64,000 bases of DNA, taken from the NCBI RefSeq assembly GCF_900156095.1, contig NZ_FTMJ01000012.1, positions 1 to 64,000 on the forward strand. Reading direction: 5' to 3'. This document shows positions 45,638 through 55,059 of the stretch, in pieces. The position numbers and the translations under genes are program-made. The stretch comes from Aeromonas sp. RU39B. Lineage in GTDB: Bacteria; Pseudomonadota; Gammaproteobacteria; Enterobacterales; Aeromonadaceae. Positions within the stretch are counted from its first letter, which is position 1, and every line of letters begins with the position of its first letter. The notes beneath the pieces are model-generated. The model was given only the letters and a program-made list of their open reading frames with translations, was not told where the DNA came from and ran no database searches.

Positions 45638-46018
45638 GTGGGAAAACCAGGTGCAACTGGCCTGACCCGGATTATTCACGCCGCCGGTTACAGCATGAAA
45701 GGGCTCTGCTCGGCCTGGCGTCATGAGGCGGCCTTTCGTCAAGAGCTGCTGCTGATCCTAGTGCTGATGCCGCTCACTGTGTGGGTGGGCAACACCCTTG
45801 AGCAGATTTTGCTGCTGGTGTGCATCAGCTGGCTGGTGGTGATTGTCGAGATCCTCAACTCCGCCGTGGAAGCCGTGGTGGATCGGATTGGCAGCGAGCG
45901 CCATGAGCTCTCCGGCCGCGCCAAAGACATGGGCTCTGCCGCCGTGTTTATCTGCCTGGCGCTCAATATCGTCGTGTGGGGTGCCCTGGCCGGTCGCAAT
46001 TTGCTCGGTTGGTGGTAA
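45638..46018 (+). CDS. dgkA: Diacylglycerol kinase DgkA
   Basis: A 126-aa inner-membrane enzyme that phosphorylates diacylglycerol from MDO synthesis. Three helices and the signature EAAFRQE plus VEILNSAVEAVVDRIG and HELSGRAKDMGSAAV are present. The start is GTG 45638: GKPGATGLTRIIHAAGYS aligns with the E. coli N-terminus and GAGG precedes it. A frame upstream to 45536 is not real. Divergent from aroH. Confidence 0.94.
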   Translation: MGKPGATGLTRIIHAAGYSMKGLCSAWRHEAAFRQELLLILVLMPLTVWVGNTLEQILLLVCISWLVVIVEILNSAVEAVVDRIGSERHELSGRAKDMGSAAVFICLALNIVVWGALAGRNLLGWW

Positions 46019-46281
46019 AAACCGCCTTAAATGGCGGTAACCCCTTGAATGAGTTGTGGTCAATCCCCATCTGATGGGTCGGTATCGCATCAAAATCGCG
46101 TACTGATGCACAAATCCGGCGGGTTGCGCGGCTCGACTCACTTGTGCCGCGCCGCTATAATGCCGCGTCTGATTTTCATTTATGCAAAGACGTTGTGTCT
46201 TTGATGACCAGGAAGACCCCGGGGACTCCCTTGGGGAAAAAAAGGGTCAGCACCGAGTGCTGAGTTGAACGAGGTAAAAGA

Positions 46282-47592
46282 ATGCAAGTTTCTGTAGAGA
46301 CTACCCAGGGTCTGGAACGTCGCCTGACTATCACTGTTCCGGCTGCTACCGTTGATGCTGCCGTGAAGAAAGAGCTGACCGGTCTGGCCAAGTCCCGTCG
46401 TATTGACGGTTTCCGCCCGGGCAAGGCTCCCCTGTCCATCATCAAGAAGATGTTTGGTGCCCTGGCCCAAGCCCGTGTTGCCGATGAAATGATGCAGAAC
46501 AACTTCATCAAAGCCATCATCGACAACAAGCTGAGCCCGGCTGGCGCCCCGACCATGGATCCGCAAGAGATGAAGGAAGGGCAGGACTTCGTGTTCAGCG
46601 CGACCTTTGAAGTCTATCCGGAATTCGACGTGGCTGGTCTTGAGTCCATCAAGGTTGAGAAGCCGGTTGCCAGCGTGACTGATGCCGATCTGGACAAGAT
46701 GATCGACACCCTGCGCAAGCAACACGCGACCTGGTCCGACGTTGACGCGGCTGCCGCTGATGGCATGCGTGTTACTCTGGACTTCGTTGGCTCCATCGAC
46801 GGTGAAGAGTTCGAAGGTGGCAAGGCTGAAGGTTTTGCACTGGTGCTGGGCGCCGGCCGCATGATCCCGGGCTTTGAAGATGCCATCATCGGCAAGAAGG
46901 CTGGCGACGAGTTCACCATCGACGTGACCTTCCCGGCTGACTACCACGCTGAAAACCTCAAGGGCAAGGCTGCCAAGTTCGTCTCCAAGCTCAGCAAGGT
47001 TGAAGAGCAAATCCTGCCGGAGCTGACCGAAGAGTTCGTTAAGCGTTTCGGTATCGAGAGCGGTGTGCTGGACGAGCTGAAGGCTGAAGTGCGCAAGAAC
47101 ATGGAGCGCGAACTGGCTCAAGCCCTGAAGAACGCTGTGAAGGAACAGGTTCTGAACGGTCTGGTTGAAGCTAATGCCATCGACCTGCCGAAGGCTGCCA
47201 TCGAGCAAGAGATCGACACCCTGCGTAAGCAAGCCCTGCAACGCTTCGGTGGCTTCCAGGGCGGCAACGCTCCGGAACTGCCGGCTGAGCTGTTCCAGGA
47301 CCAAGCCGAGCGTCGCGTTCGCGTCGGTCTGCTGCTGGGTGAAGTGATCCGTACCAACGAGATCAAGGCTGACGACGCTCGCGTTGACGCCATCATCGAG
47401 TCCATGGCCACCGCCTACGAAGATCCGAAGGAAGTGGTTGAGTACTACAAAAAGAACGAGCAGGCCCTGAACGGCGTGCGCAACCTGGCCATCGAAGATC
47501 AAGCCATTGATCTGATTCTGGCTAAGGCTCAAGTCACCGAGAAGACCGTCAGCTTTGACGACGTCATCAACAAGTCCGGTGCCGGTGCCTAA
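46282..47592 (+). CDS. tig: Trigger factor
   Basis: A 436-aa ribosome-bound chaperone and prolyl isomerase. The ribosome-docking loop GFRPGKAP is at ~44-51, the FKBP-type PPIase domain at ~150-245 ([14 protein letters not shown]), and the helical C-domain follows. AAAAGAATG-type RBS (GAGGTAAAAGA) precedes ATG 46282. TATAAT at 46156-46161 may be the -10. It heads the tig-clpP-clpX-lon series, each with its own signals. Confidence 0.98.
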   Translation: MQVSVETTQGLERRLTITVPAATVDAAVKKELTGLAKSRRIDGFRPGKAPLSIIKKMFGALAQARVADEMMQNNFIKAIIDNKLSPAGAPTMDPQEMKEGQDFVFSATFEVYPEFDVAGLESIKVEKPVASVTDADLDKMIDTLRKQHATWSDVDAAAADGMRVTLDFVGSIDGEEFEGGKAEGFALVLGAGRMIPGFEDAIIGKKAGDEFTIDVTFPADYHAENLKGKAAKFVSKLSKVEEQILPELTEEFVKRFGIESGVLDELKAEVRKNMERELAQALKNAVKEQVLNGLVEANAIDLPKAAIEQEIDTLRKQALQRFGGFQGGNAPELPAELFQDQAERRVRVGLLLGEVIRTNEIKADDARVDAIIESMATAYEDPKEVVEYYKKNEQALNGVRNLAIEDQAIDLILAKAQVTEKTVSFDDVINKSGAGA

Positions 47593-47598
47593 GAACAA

Positions 47599-47629
47599 TT
47601 GACTTAAGGTCAACACTGTTACGTATAAT
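47599..47629 (+). promoter_or_regulatory. clpP promoter
   Basis: TTGACT (47599-47604) and TATAAT (47624-47629) lie just after tig with a 19-bp spacer, one or two longer than ideal. The -10 overlaps the stem of the hairpin at 47627. Confidence 0.6.
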
Positions 47630-47664
47630 GGCCCGTGTGTTCTCCACTCGGGCCATTTTATTTT
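47627..47664 (+). terminator. tig terminator / clpP leader hairpin
   Basis: A 9-bp stem (47627-47635 with 47649-47657) with a 13-nt loop is followed by TTATTTTA. It can end tig transcripts; transcripts from the clpP promoter begin inside it and escape it. Confidence 0.7.
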
Positions 47665-47678
47665 AGGGACAATGCCTT

Positions 47679-48302
47679 ATGTTCAAAAATTATAACGATA
47701 CGACCGAATCCCCCCGTAATGCCCTGGTGCCCATCGTGGTCGAGCAGACCGCCAAGGGTGAACGTTCCTATGATATTTACTCTCGCCTGCTCAAAGAGCG
47801 GGTGATCTTCCTGACCGGTCAGGTCGAGGATCAGATGGCCAACCTGGTGGTGGCGCAGTTGCTGTTCCTCGAGTCGGAAAATCCCGACAAGGACATTTAT
47901 ATCTATATCAACTCGCCGGGTGGTTCGGTAACGGCAGGCATGTCCATCTATGACACCATGCAGTTTATCAAGCCGGACGTCAGCACCGTTTGCATGGGGC
48001 AAGCCTGCTCCATGGGGGCGTTCCTGCTGGCCGGTGGTGCCAAGGGCAAGCGTTTCTGCCTGCCCAATGCCCGCGTGATGATCCACCAGCCGCTGGGCGG
48101 CTTCCAGGGTCAGGCATCGGATATTCAGATCCATGCTCAAGAGATCCTCAAGATCAAAAACACCCTGAATGAGCGACTGGCTTTCCACACCGGACAGGAC
48201 ATTGCTACCATCGAACGCGACACCGACCGTGACAATTTCATGTCGGCCGAGCAGGCGGTGGCCTATGGCCTGGTGGATGGCGTACTGACCCAACGCGGTT
48301 AA
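47679..48302 (+). CDS. clpP: ATP-dependent Clp protease proteolytic subunit
   Basis: A 207-aa serine protease that forms a double-ring chamber with ClpX or ClpA. The catalytic S111 (GQACSMGAF) and H136 (MIHQPLGG) are in the same positions as in E. coli ClpP, with the propeptide numbering. [10 protein letters not shown] is conserved. clpX follows after 65 bp. Confidence 0.98.
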   Translation: MFKNYNDTTESPRNALVPIVVEQTAKGERSYDIYSRLLKERVIFLTGQVEDQMANLVVAQLLFLESENPDKDIYIYINSPGGSVTAGMSIYDTMQFIKPDVSTVCMGQACSMGAFLLAGGAKGKRFCLPNARVMIHQPLGGFQGQASDIQIHAQEILKIKNTLNERLAFHTGQDIATIERDTDRDNFMSAEQAVAYGLVDGVLTQRG

Positions 48303-48367
48303 GCACTCGTTCGCAACCTGCTGTACACTGTGCAGGTTGCGGATGAATCACCATTAGAGGTTTCTGA

Positions 48368-49645
48368 ATGACAGACAAACGCAAGGGTGACGGAGAAAAG
48401 CTGCTTTACTGCTCTTTCTGCGGCAAAAGCCAGCATGAAGTGCGCAAGCTGATCGCGGGCCCTTCCGTCTATATTTGCGACGAGTGTGTCGAGCTGTGTA
48501 ACGACATCATTCGTGAGGAGATCCGCGATATCTCCCCCAAGCGCGAAGGTACTGAACTGCCAACTCCGCACAAGATCCGTGCTCACCTCGATGATTATGT
48601 CATCGGCCAGGAGCATGCCAAGAAAGTGCTGGCAGTGGCGGTTTATAACCACTACAAGCGCCTGCGCTCAAGCACCGCTGAAACCAACGGTGTGGAACTG
48701 GGCAAATCCAACATTCTGCTGATTGGCCCGACCGGTAGTGGTAAAACCCTGCTGGCCGAGACCCTGGCTCGCCTGCTGGACGTTCCCTTCACCATGGCCG
48801 ACGCCACCACCTTGACCGAAGCCGGTTATGTGGGCGAAGACGTGGAGAACATCATCCAGAAGCTGCTGCAAAAGTGCGACTACGACGTGGAAAAGGCCCA
48901 GCGCGGCATTGTCTACATCGACGAAATCGACAAGATTTCGCGCAAGTCCGACAACCCCTCCATCACCCGTGACGTGTCCGGGGAAGGGGTGCAGCAGGCC
49001 CTGCTCAAGCTGATTGAAGGGACCATTGCCTCGGTGCCGCCGCAAGGTGGCCGCAAGCACCCCCAGCAGGAGTTTTTGCAAGTCGACACCTCCAAGATCC
49101 TGTTTATCTGCGGTGGTGCGTTTGCCGGTCTGGACAAGGTGATTGAGCAGCGCTCGGTCAAGGGCACCGGTATCGGCTTTGGCGCCGAGGTGAAATCCAA
49201 GGATGCCAAGGCCTCCTTGAGCGAAACCTTCGCCAAGGTTGAGCCTGAAGATCTCATCAAGTACGGTCTCATCCCCGAGTTTATCGGTCGTCTGCCGGTG
49301 GTAGCGACCTTGAGTGAACTCGACGAGGCGGCACTGATCCAGATCCTCAAGGAGCCGAAGAACGCGCTGACCAAGCAGTATGCTGCGCTGTTCGATCTGG
49401 AAGGGGTTGAGCTCGAGTTTCGCGAAGACGCACTGGTGGCCATTGCCCAAAAGGCGATGGAGCGCAAAACCGGTGCTCGCGGCCTGCGTTCGATCGTCGA
49501 GGCGGTGCTGCTCGATACCATGTATGACCTCCCGTCACAGGAAGATGTCAGCAAGGTGGTGATCGACGAAGGGGTGATCAAGGGCGATACTCCGCCACTG
49601 ATGATCTACGAGCGTCCTGACACCCAGGCTGCTGTTTCCGAATAA
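48368..49645 (+). CDS. clpX: ClpX ATPase / unfoldase
   Basis: A 425-aa AAA+ unfoldase. The N-terminal zinc domain has two Cys pairs ([16 protein letters not shown]). Walker A is GPTGSGKT (~120), Walker [10 protein letters not shown] (~182), and the IGF-type ClpP-docking loop is GIGFGAEV (~268). It recognises ssrA and adaptor-delivered substrates and feeds ClpP. Ends at a terminator before lon. Confidence 0.98.
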   Translation: MTDKRKGDGEKLLYCSFCGKSQHEVRKLIAGPSVYICDECVELCNDIIREEIRDISPKREGTELPTPHKIRAHLDDYVIGQEHAKKVLAVAVYNHYKRLRSSTAETNGVELGKSNILLIGPTGSGKTLLAETLARLLDVPFTMADATTLTEAGYVGEDVENIIQKLLQKCDYDVEKAQRGIVYIDEIDKISRKSDNPSITRDVSGEGVQQALLKLIEGTIASVPPQGGRKHPQQEFLQVDTSKILFICGGAFAGLDKVIEQRSVKGTGIGFGAEVKSKDAKASLSETFAKVEPEDLIKYGLIPEFIGRLPVVATLSELDEAALIQILKEPKNALTKQYAALFDLEGVELEFREDALVAIAQKAMERKTGARGLRSIVEAVLLDTMYDLPSQEDVSKVVIDEGVIKGDTPPLMIYERPDTQAAVSE

Positions 49646-49667
49646 ATTGCTGGTTTTCTGACCAGAT

Positions 49668-49699
49668 GAAAGGGGCTTAGGCCCCTTTCTTGTTTTTTA
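49668..49699 (+). terminator. Terminator of clpX
   Basis: A 9-bp stem (49668-49676 with 49681-49689) and a TTAG loop are followed by TTGTTTTTT. Confidence 0.9.
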
Positions 49700-49712
49700 G
49701 CCCTTGATTGCA

Positions 49713-49740
49713 TTGAATCGGTCCGAGCCGCCCCCATATA
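49713..49740 (+). promoter_or_regulatory. Sigma-32-like heat-shock promoter of lon
   Basis: TTGAA (49713-49717), a 14-bp spacer and CCCCATATA (49732-49740) fit the sigma-32 pattern CTTGAA-N11-16-CCCCATNTA. It is 47 bp before the lon start. lon is a classic heat-shock gene. Confidence 0.72.
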
Positions 49741-49786
49741 CTCAGCCAAGCGCTAGCCAACGGTATAACAAGCCGAGAGGACATTT

Positions 49787-52147
49787 ATGAACCTAGAGCG
49801 TTCTGAACGCATCGAGATTCCCGTCCTGCCTCTTCGTGACGTGGTGGTTTATCCCCACATGGTCATTCCACTGTTTGTGGGGCGGGAAAAATCCATCCGG
49901 TGTCTGGAAGCGGCGATGGAGCACGACAAGAAAGTGCTGCTGATCGCCCAGAAGGATGCCTCCACGGATGATCCGACAGTTGAAGAGATGTTCTGTGTCG
50001 GGACTGTGGCCAATATTCTGCAGATGCTCAAGCTGCCGGATGGGACGGTCAAAGTGCTGGTCGAAGGTGGTCAGCGCGCCCGCCTAGAGCGCATGATTGA
50101 CGACGACGCCTACTACGTGGGCGAAGCGAGCTATCTCATCTCCGATGCGCTGGTGGAGCGTGAAGCCGAAGTCTTGGTTCGCTCTGCCATCGGTCAGTTT
50201 GAAGGTTACATCAAGCTCAACAAGAAGATTCCGCCCGAGGTGCTCACCTCGATTGCTGCGATCGACGATCCGGCACGCCTGGCCGACACCATGGCCGCGC
50301 ACATGCCGCTCAAGCTTGAAGACAAGCAGAAGGTGCTGGAATTTGCCTCGGTGGCTGAACGCATCGAGTTTCTGATGGCGATGATGGAGTCGGAAATCGA
50401 CCTGCTGCAGGTTGAAAAACGCATCCGCTCTCGCGTTAAGAAACAGATGGAGAAGAGCCAGCGCGAGTACTACCTCAACGAGCAGATGAAGGCGATTCAA
50501 AAAGAGCTCGGCGATCTGGAAGACAGTCCCGACGAGTTCGAGACCCTGAGCCGCAAGATCGATGAGGTGGGCATGCCGGAAGAGGCCCGTGAAAAGGCGC
50601 TCTCCGAGCTCTCCAAGCTCAAGATGATGTCGCCCATGTCGGCCGAAGCCACCGTGGTGCGCAGCTACATCGACTGGATGGTGCAGGTGCCGTGGAAGGC
50701 TCGCTCCAAGGTCAAGAAGGACATTGCCAAGGCGCAAGATATCCTTGATGCCGACCACTATGGCCTGGAGAAGGTCAAAGATCGCATCCTGGAATATCTG
50801 GCGGTGCAGGCGCGCGTCAACAAGCTCAAGGGACCGATCCTCTGTCTGGTTGGGCCTCCTGGTGTGGGTAAGACCTCGCTGGGTCAGTCGATTGCCAAGG
50901 CGACCGGTCGCAAGTATGTACGCATGGCGCTCGGTGGGGTGCGTGATGAAGCGGAAATCCGTGGTCACCGCCGTACCTACATCGGCTCGATGCCGGGCAA
51001 GCTCATCCAGAAGATGGCCAAGGTCGGGGTGAAAAACCCGCTGTTCCTGCTCGATGAAATCGACAAGATGAGCTCGGACATGCGTGGCGATCCGGCTTCT
51101 GCCTTGCTGGAAGTGCTCGATCCGGAGCAAAACAACAGCTTCAACGACCACTATCTGGAGATCGATTACGATCTGTCGGACGTGATGTTTGTGGCCACCT
51201 CCAACTCCATGAACATCCCGGGCCCGCTGCTCGACCGGATGGAGGTGATTCGTCTGTCCGGTTATACCGAAGACGAGAAGCTCAATATTGCCAAGCGTCA
51301 CCTGGTGGCCAAGCAGATCCAGCGTAATGGCCTGAAAGAGTCCGAGATCACCATCGAAGATTCGGCTATTGTGGGCATTATCCGTTATTACACCCGTGAA
51401 GCCGGTGTGCGTGGTCTTGAGCGTGAAATCTCCAAAATCTGTCGCAAGGCGGTGAAAAAGATTCTGCTCGACAAGCACATCAAGCACGTCAGTGTGACCC
51501 AGCAAAACCTCAAGGAGTTCCTTGGCGTTCAGCGTTATGACTTCGGCAAGGCTGAAGATCACAACCAGGTGGGTCAGGTGTGCGGTCTGGCCTGGACCGA
51601 AGTGGGCGGCGATCTGCTGACCATCGAGGCGACCTCTGTGCCCGGCAAGGGCAAGCTGACCTTCACCGGCTCGCTCGGTGACGTGATGCAAGAGTCCATC
51701 CAGGCGGCCATGACCGTGGTGCGGGCGCGCGCTGAGAAGCTGCGCATCAACCCCGATTTCTACGAAAAGCGTGATATCCACGTTCACGTGCCGGAAGGGG
51801 CGACCCCGAAGGACGGCCCGAGCGCCGGTATCGCCATGTGTACCGCGCTGGTCTCGAGCCTCACCGGTAACCCGGTGCGTGCCGATGTGGCCATGACCGG
51901 CGAAATCACCCTGCGTGGTGAGGTGCTGCCGATCGGTGGGCTGAAAGAGAAGTTGCTGGCTGCCCACCGCGGTGGCATCAAGCGGGTGCTGATCCCCCTT
52001 GAAAACGAGCGCGATCTGGAAGAGATTCCGGACAACGTGAAGGCAGACCTTGAAATTCATCCGGTTCGCTGGATTGATCAGGTGCTGGAGCTGGCGCTGG
52101 CGGAGAATCCACAAGGTTTTGAGGTAGTCTCCGACGTCAAAGCATGA
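49787..52147 (+). CDS. lon: ATP-dependent protease Lon
   Basis: A 786-aa protease fused to an AAA+ domain. The LON substrate-binding domain is at ~10-200, Walker [10 protein letters not shown] at ~356-364, Walker B LFLLDEID at ~418, and the Ser/Lys dyad follows (DGPSAGIAM, Ser near 682; [11 protein letters not shown], Lys near 725). It removes damaged and regulatory proteins in the cytoplasm. A hairpin (52146-52153 with 52162-52169) follows directly after the stop. Confidence 0.98.
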   Translation: MNLERSERIEIPVLPLRDVVVYPHMVIPLFVGREKSIRCLEAAMEHDKKVLLIAQKDASTDDPTVEEMFCVGTVANILQMLKLPDGTVKVLVEGGQRARLERMIDDDAYYVGEASYLISDALVEREAEVLVRSAIGQFEGYIKLNKKIPPEVLTSIAAIDDPARLADTMAAHMPLKLEDKQKVLEFASVAERIEFLMAMMESEIDLLQVEKRIRSRVKKQMEKSQREYYLNEQMKAIQKELGDLEDSPDEFETLSRKIDEVGMPEEAREKALSELSKLKMMSPMSAEATVVRSYIDWMVQVPWKARSKVKKDIAKAQDILDADHYGLEKVKDRILEYLAVQARVNKLKGPILCLVGPPGVGKTSLGQSIAKATGRKYVRMALGGVRDEAEIRGHRRTYIGSMPGKLIQKMAKVGVKNPLFLLDEIDKMSSDMRGDPASALLEVLDPEQNNSFNDHYLEIDYDLSDVMFVATSNSMNIPGPLLDRMEVIRLSGYTEDEKLNIAKRHLVAKQIQRNGLKESEITIEDSAIVGIIRYYTREAGVRGLEREISKICRKAVKKILLDKHIKHVSVTQQNLKEFLGVQRYDFGKAEDHNQVGQVCGLAWTEVGGDLLTIEATSVPGKGKLTFTGSLGDVMQESIQAAMTVVRARAEKLRINPDFYEKRDIHVHVPEGATPKDGPSAGIAMCTALVSSLTGNPVRADVAMTGEITLRGEVLPIGGLKEKLLAAHRGGIKRVLIPLENERDLEEIPDNVKADLEIHPVRWIDQVLELALAENPQGFEVVSDVKA

Positions 52148-52284
52148 TGCACCGCAAATTTGGTGCATCCGGACGGGCGACAAGGCTTGCAAGCCTGTGT
52201 GCAGGGCAGTAGCCTTGTCCCCGACCGGGAACTCATGGTGAGGCGCAAGGCGTGATGTGGCGCGGGTTTGAGCCAGATTGTCAC

Positions 52285-52313
52285 TTGCATCTGATCAGGA
52301 GGCTTGTTATAAA
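52285..52313 (+). promoter_or_regulatory. hupB promoter
   Basis: TTGCAT (52285-52290), exactly 17 bp and TATAAA (52308-52313), about 68 bp before the hupB start. Confidence 0.68.
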
Positions 52314-52380
52314 ACCTCCACTTGTTGCGGCCAGGGATAGTGGCGCCGTAGCGATGTTCGATAAAAAGGGGAAAATAAGA

Positions 52381-52653
52381 GTGAATAAATCTCAACTGAT
52401 TGACAAGATTGCCGATGGCGCTGATATCTCCAAGGCTGCAGCCGGTCGTGCACTGGATGCCTTCATCGACGCAGTCACCGAATCCCTGAAGGATGGTGAT
52501 CAAGTCGCTCTGGTTGGTTTCGGGACTTTCGCCGTTCGTGAGCGTGCTGCTCGCTCCGGCCGTAACCCGCAAACCGGCGCTACCATCGAGATCGCTGCTG
52601 GTAAAGTACCTGCCTTCAAGGCCGGCAAAGCTCTCAAAGACGCCGTCAACTAA
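52381..52653 (+). CDS. hupB: DNA-binding protein HU-beta
   Basis: A 90-aa nucleoid protein. [26 protein letters not shown] split over the N-terminus, then [20 protein letters not shown] with the DNA-intercalating arm (RNPQTG) and a C-terminal [10 protein letters not shown], matches HupB. The start is GTG 52381; the frame upstream to 52252 includes the promoter. A terminator follows before ppiD. Confidence 0.97.
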   Translation: MNKSQLIDKIADGADISKAAAGRALDAFIDAVTESLKDGDQVALVGFGTFAVRERAARSGRNPQTGATIEIAAGKVPAFKAGKALKDAVN

Positions 52654-52694
52654 GCCGCCTAGGCTTGACCAGACACAGCTCTGACTGATTGACC

Positions 52695-52724
52695 AAGGCG
52701 CATCGACAGCGGTGCGCCTTTTTC
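52695..52724 (+). terminator. Terminator of hupB
   Basis: An 8-bp stem (52695-52702 with 52713-52720) and a 10-nt loop are followed by TTTCTTG. Confidence 0.82.
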
Positions 52725-52752
52725 TTGTTTCTCCGGGAGCAACAGAAACAAC

Positions 52753-54663
52753 ATGATGATGGATAAACTCCGCGAAGGGGCACAGGGCAAGGTGGCCAAG
52801 ATCATCTTGGGCCTGATCATCCTCTCCTTCGCACTGGCCGGTGTGGGTAGCTATCTGAACCGTCCCGCCCGTACCGCTGTCGCTGCCGTCAATGGCAACG
52901 AAATTTCACCGCAAACGCTGGAAACCGCCTATCGCAACGAGCGCAGCCGCTTGGAAGCGCAAATGGGCGAATCGTTCAACCAGCTGGCCGATAATCCCGA
53001 ATACATCAAGCAACTGCGCCACAGTGTGCTGGATCGTTTGATTGATCAATCCCTGGTCGATGCCAAGGCCCATGAGCTGGGACTGCGTATCGGTGACGAG
53101 CAGATCAAGCAGGCTATCGTCAGCATGCCCGAATTTCAGAATAACGGTAAATTTGATAACGACCGCTATCTGCAACTGGTACGCCGCGCCAACATGACCC
53201 CGGAACAGTTCCGCGACAGCATCCGCCAGGATCTGGTGCGTCAGCAGTTGATGGGCGCACTGCTCGGTAGCGAGTTTGTGCTGCCGGGAGAAGTGACAGG
53301 TATCGACAAGCTCTACCAACAGAGCCGTGATGTGCGTCTGGTCCGTCTTGCTGCTGCCAAGTATCAAGAGCAGGTGCAGGTCAGCGACGAAGAGATCAAG
53401 CAGTACTATGAGTCGCACAAGAACAACTTCATGAACGACGAGCGCGTGAAGGTCGACTATCTGCTGCTCGATGCCGCCAATCTGGGTAACGACATCCAGG
53501 TCAGCGACCAGGATGTGCGTGATTACTACGATCAGCACCAAGAGCTGTTCCAGACCAGTGAACGTCGTCACGTTGCTCATATCCTGATCCCGTTTGGCAA
53601 GGATGACGCGGCTGCGCTTAAAAAAGCCCAGGACGATCTGGCTGCCCTCAAGGGCGGTGCTGATTTTGCCGAGCTGGCCAAGCGCGACTCTGCCGATACC
53701 TTCTCTGCCAAGAAGGGTGGTGAGCTTGACTGGTTCGAAAAGGGTGTGATGGATCCGGCCTTTGAGCAGGCTGCCTTTGCCCTGGCCAAGGAGGGGGATC
53801 TCTCTGAGGTGGTGAAGAGCCAGTTTGGCTATCACGTCATCAAGCTGCTCGGTGTTGAAGCGGCCACCACGCGTCCGTTTGAACAGGTGCAGGAAGAGAC
53901 CAAGGTTCGTCTGCAAAAGGACAAGGCGCGTGAGCACTACTTTGCCCTGCAGCAGAAGATGGCTGACTCCAGCTTCGAAAACCCGGACTCGCTGGATGGC
54001 ACTGCCAAGGCCCTGGGTCTTAAGGTCCAGAGCAGCGACTACTTCACCCGTACCAGCGCTCCGGCGCCGCTGAACGACAGCAAGGTGCTAGCAGCCGCCT
54101 TCTCCGACATGCTGCGTGAAGAGAACACCAACTCCGACGTGATTGAAGTGGGTGATGGCAAGGCTCTGGTGCTGCATATCGCTGACTACAAGCCCAAGGC
54201 GCCCAAGGCGCAGGACGAAGTGCGCGATCAGGTGGTTGCCGCCATCAAGCAGAGCAAGGCGAGCGAAGTGGCCCGTAGCAAGGCCCAAGAGCTGCTTGGC
54301 AAGCTCAAATCTGGCAATGGCAGTGAGGCGCTGACCGCACTCGGTCTGACCGAAGAGAGCCACAAGGCGGTGACCCGCTTTGCCCAGGACTTCGATGCCG
54401 AGCTGCTGACCCAGCTGTTCCGCATGCCGCATCCGGATGGCAAGCAGCCTTCCACCGCGCTGGTGACTCAGGGTAATGGCGATCAGGTGATCGTGGTGCT
54501 CGATAAGGTCAACGAAGCGGACAAGGCATCCGGCATGGCCCAGCTTATCAAGGGTCAGCTTGGCCAGAGCAAGGCCCAGGCTGATTACAAGGCGCTGATC
54601 CAGAGCCTGCGTAAGGCTGCCAAGGTCGAATATTTCGCCGCGCAAGAGGCGGCTGTCGAATAA
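52753..54663 (+). CDS. ppiD: Periplasmic folding chaperone PpiD
   Basis: A 636-aa membrane-anchored SurA/parvulin-type protein. A single N-terminal helix (IILGLIILSFALAGVGSYL, ~18-36) leads into SurA_N-like regions. The parvulin domain is at ~265-360 (RRHVAHILIPFG, GGELDWFEKGVMDPAFEQAAF). It helps outer-membrane and secreted proteins leave the Sec machinery. Three adjacent Met codons open the frame; the first is used. Confidence 0.95.
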   Translation: MMMDKLREGAQGKVAKIILGLIILSFALAGVGSYLNRPARTAVAAVNGNEISPQTLETAYRNERSRLEAQMGESFNQLADNPEYIKQLRHSVLDRLIDQSLVDAKAHELGLRIGDEQIKQAIVSMPEFQNNGKFDNDRYLQLVRRANMTPEQFRDSIRQDLVRQQLMGALLGSEFVLPGEVTGIDKLYQQSRDVRLVRLAAAKYQEQVQVSDEEIKQYYESHKNNFMNDERVKVDYLLLDAANLGNDIQVSDQDVRDYYDQHQELFQTSERRHVAHILIPFGKDDAAALKKAQDDLAALKGGADFAELAKRDSADTFSAKKGGELDWFEKGVMDPAFEQAAFALAKEGDLSEVVKSQFGYHVIKLLGVEAATTRPFEQVQEETKVRLQKDKAREHYFALQQKMADSSFENPDSLDGTAKALGLKVQSSDYFTRTSAPAPLNDSKVLAAAFSDMLREENTNSDVIEVGDGKALVLHIADYKPKAPKAQDEVRDQVVAAIKQSKASEVARSKAQELLGKLKSGNGSEALTALGLTEESHKAVTRFAQDFDAELLTQLFRMPHPDGKQPSTALVTQGNGDQVIVVLDKVNEADKASGMAQLIKGQLGQSKAQADYKALIQSLRKAAKVEYFAAQEAAVE

Positions 54664-54682
54664 GACGCACGCCTGAGATGAA

Positions 54683-54710
54683 AAAAGCCAGTCAGTTGAC
54701 TGGCTTTTTT
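54683..54710. terminator. Bidirectional terminator after ppiD
   Basis: A 12-bp-per-arm palindrome (54683-54710) has A residues on the left and TTTTTT on the right. Confidence 0.9.
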
Positions 54711-54784
54711 ATTATCGGTCTCTTGCAACAAGGGACCGTTCAATCGCCCTTAGGTAAGGCAAGCGGCCTTGCCTGAGGGTGTCT

Positions 54785-54922
54785 TCATGCCTGCTGCGAC
54801 TTGCTCATCCGGCGGCGGTGTTCACTGACGCGTTTGCGCCACTTACTGTTCGCTTGCTCTTCTGTGCGTTGTTGCTGCAGCTGGCGCATCAGCGCCACTT
54901 CTTCACGGATGGACTCTCTCAT
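54785..54922 (-). CDS. Small basic hypothetical protein, 45 aa
   Basis: A 45-residue protein (RESIREEVALMRQLQQQRTE, then a KWRKRVSEHRRRM block). It is charged, helical and likely cytoplasmic. ATG 54922 has AGGAGG at 6-nt spacing, a strong start. The longer frame to 55054 has no RBS and is AT-rich intergenic DNA. It is not recognised, but its clear RBS and convergent position to ppiD make it a credible gene. Confidence 0.68.
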   Translation of the reverse strand: MRESIREEVALMRQLQQQRTEEQANSKWRKRVSEHRRRMSKSQQA

Positions 54923-55059
54923 CGATGCCTCCTGTGTGGGATGAAGAAGTGGCCACCGTAACACGCAAAGGTGAATGTAAAATGAACGTTCATTCCAATA
55001 AGAGCGCAGAGGCAGCTCATGCATGAGCGGGAGAAGAGGGGCCCTCTCCCGCATAGGTA

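Noticed and set aside
50084..52192. A 702-codon minus-strand frame
   Set aside because: It is antisense to lon; no recognisable domain.
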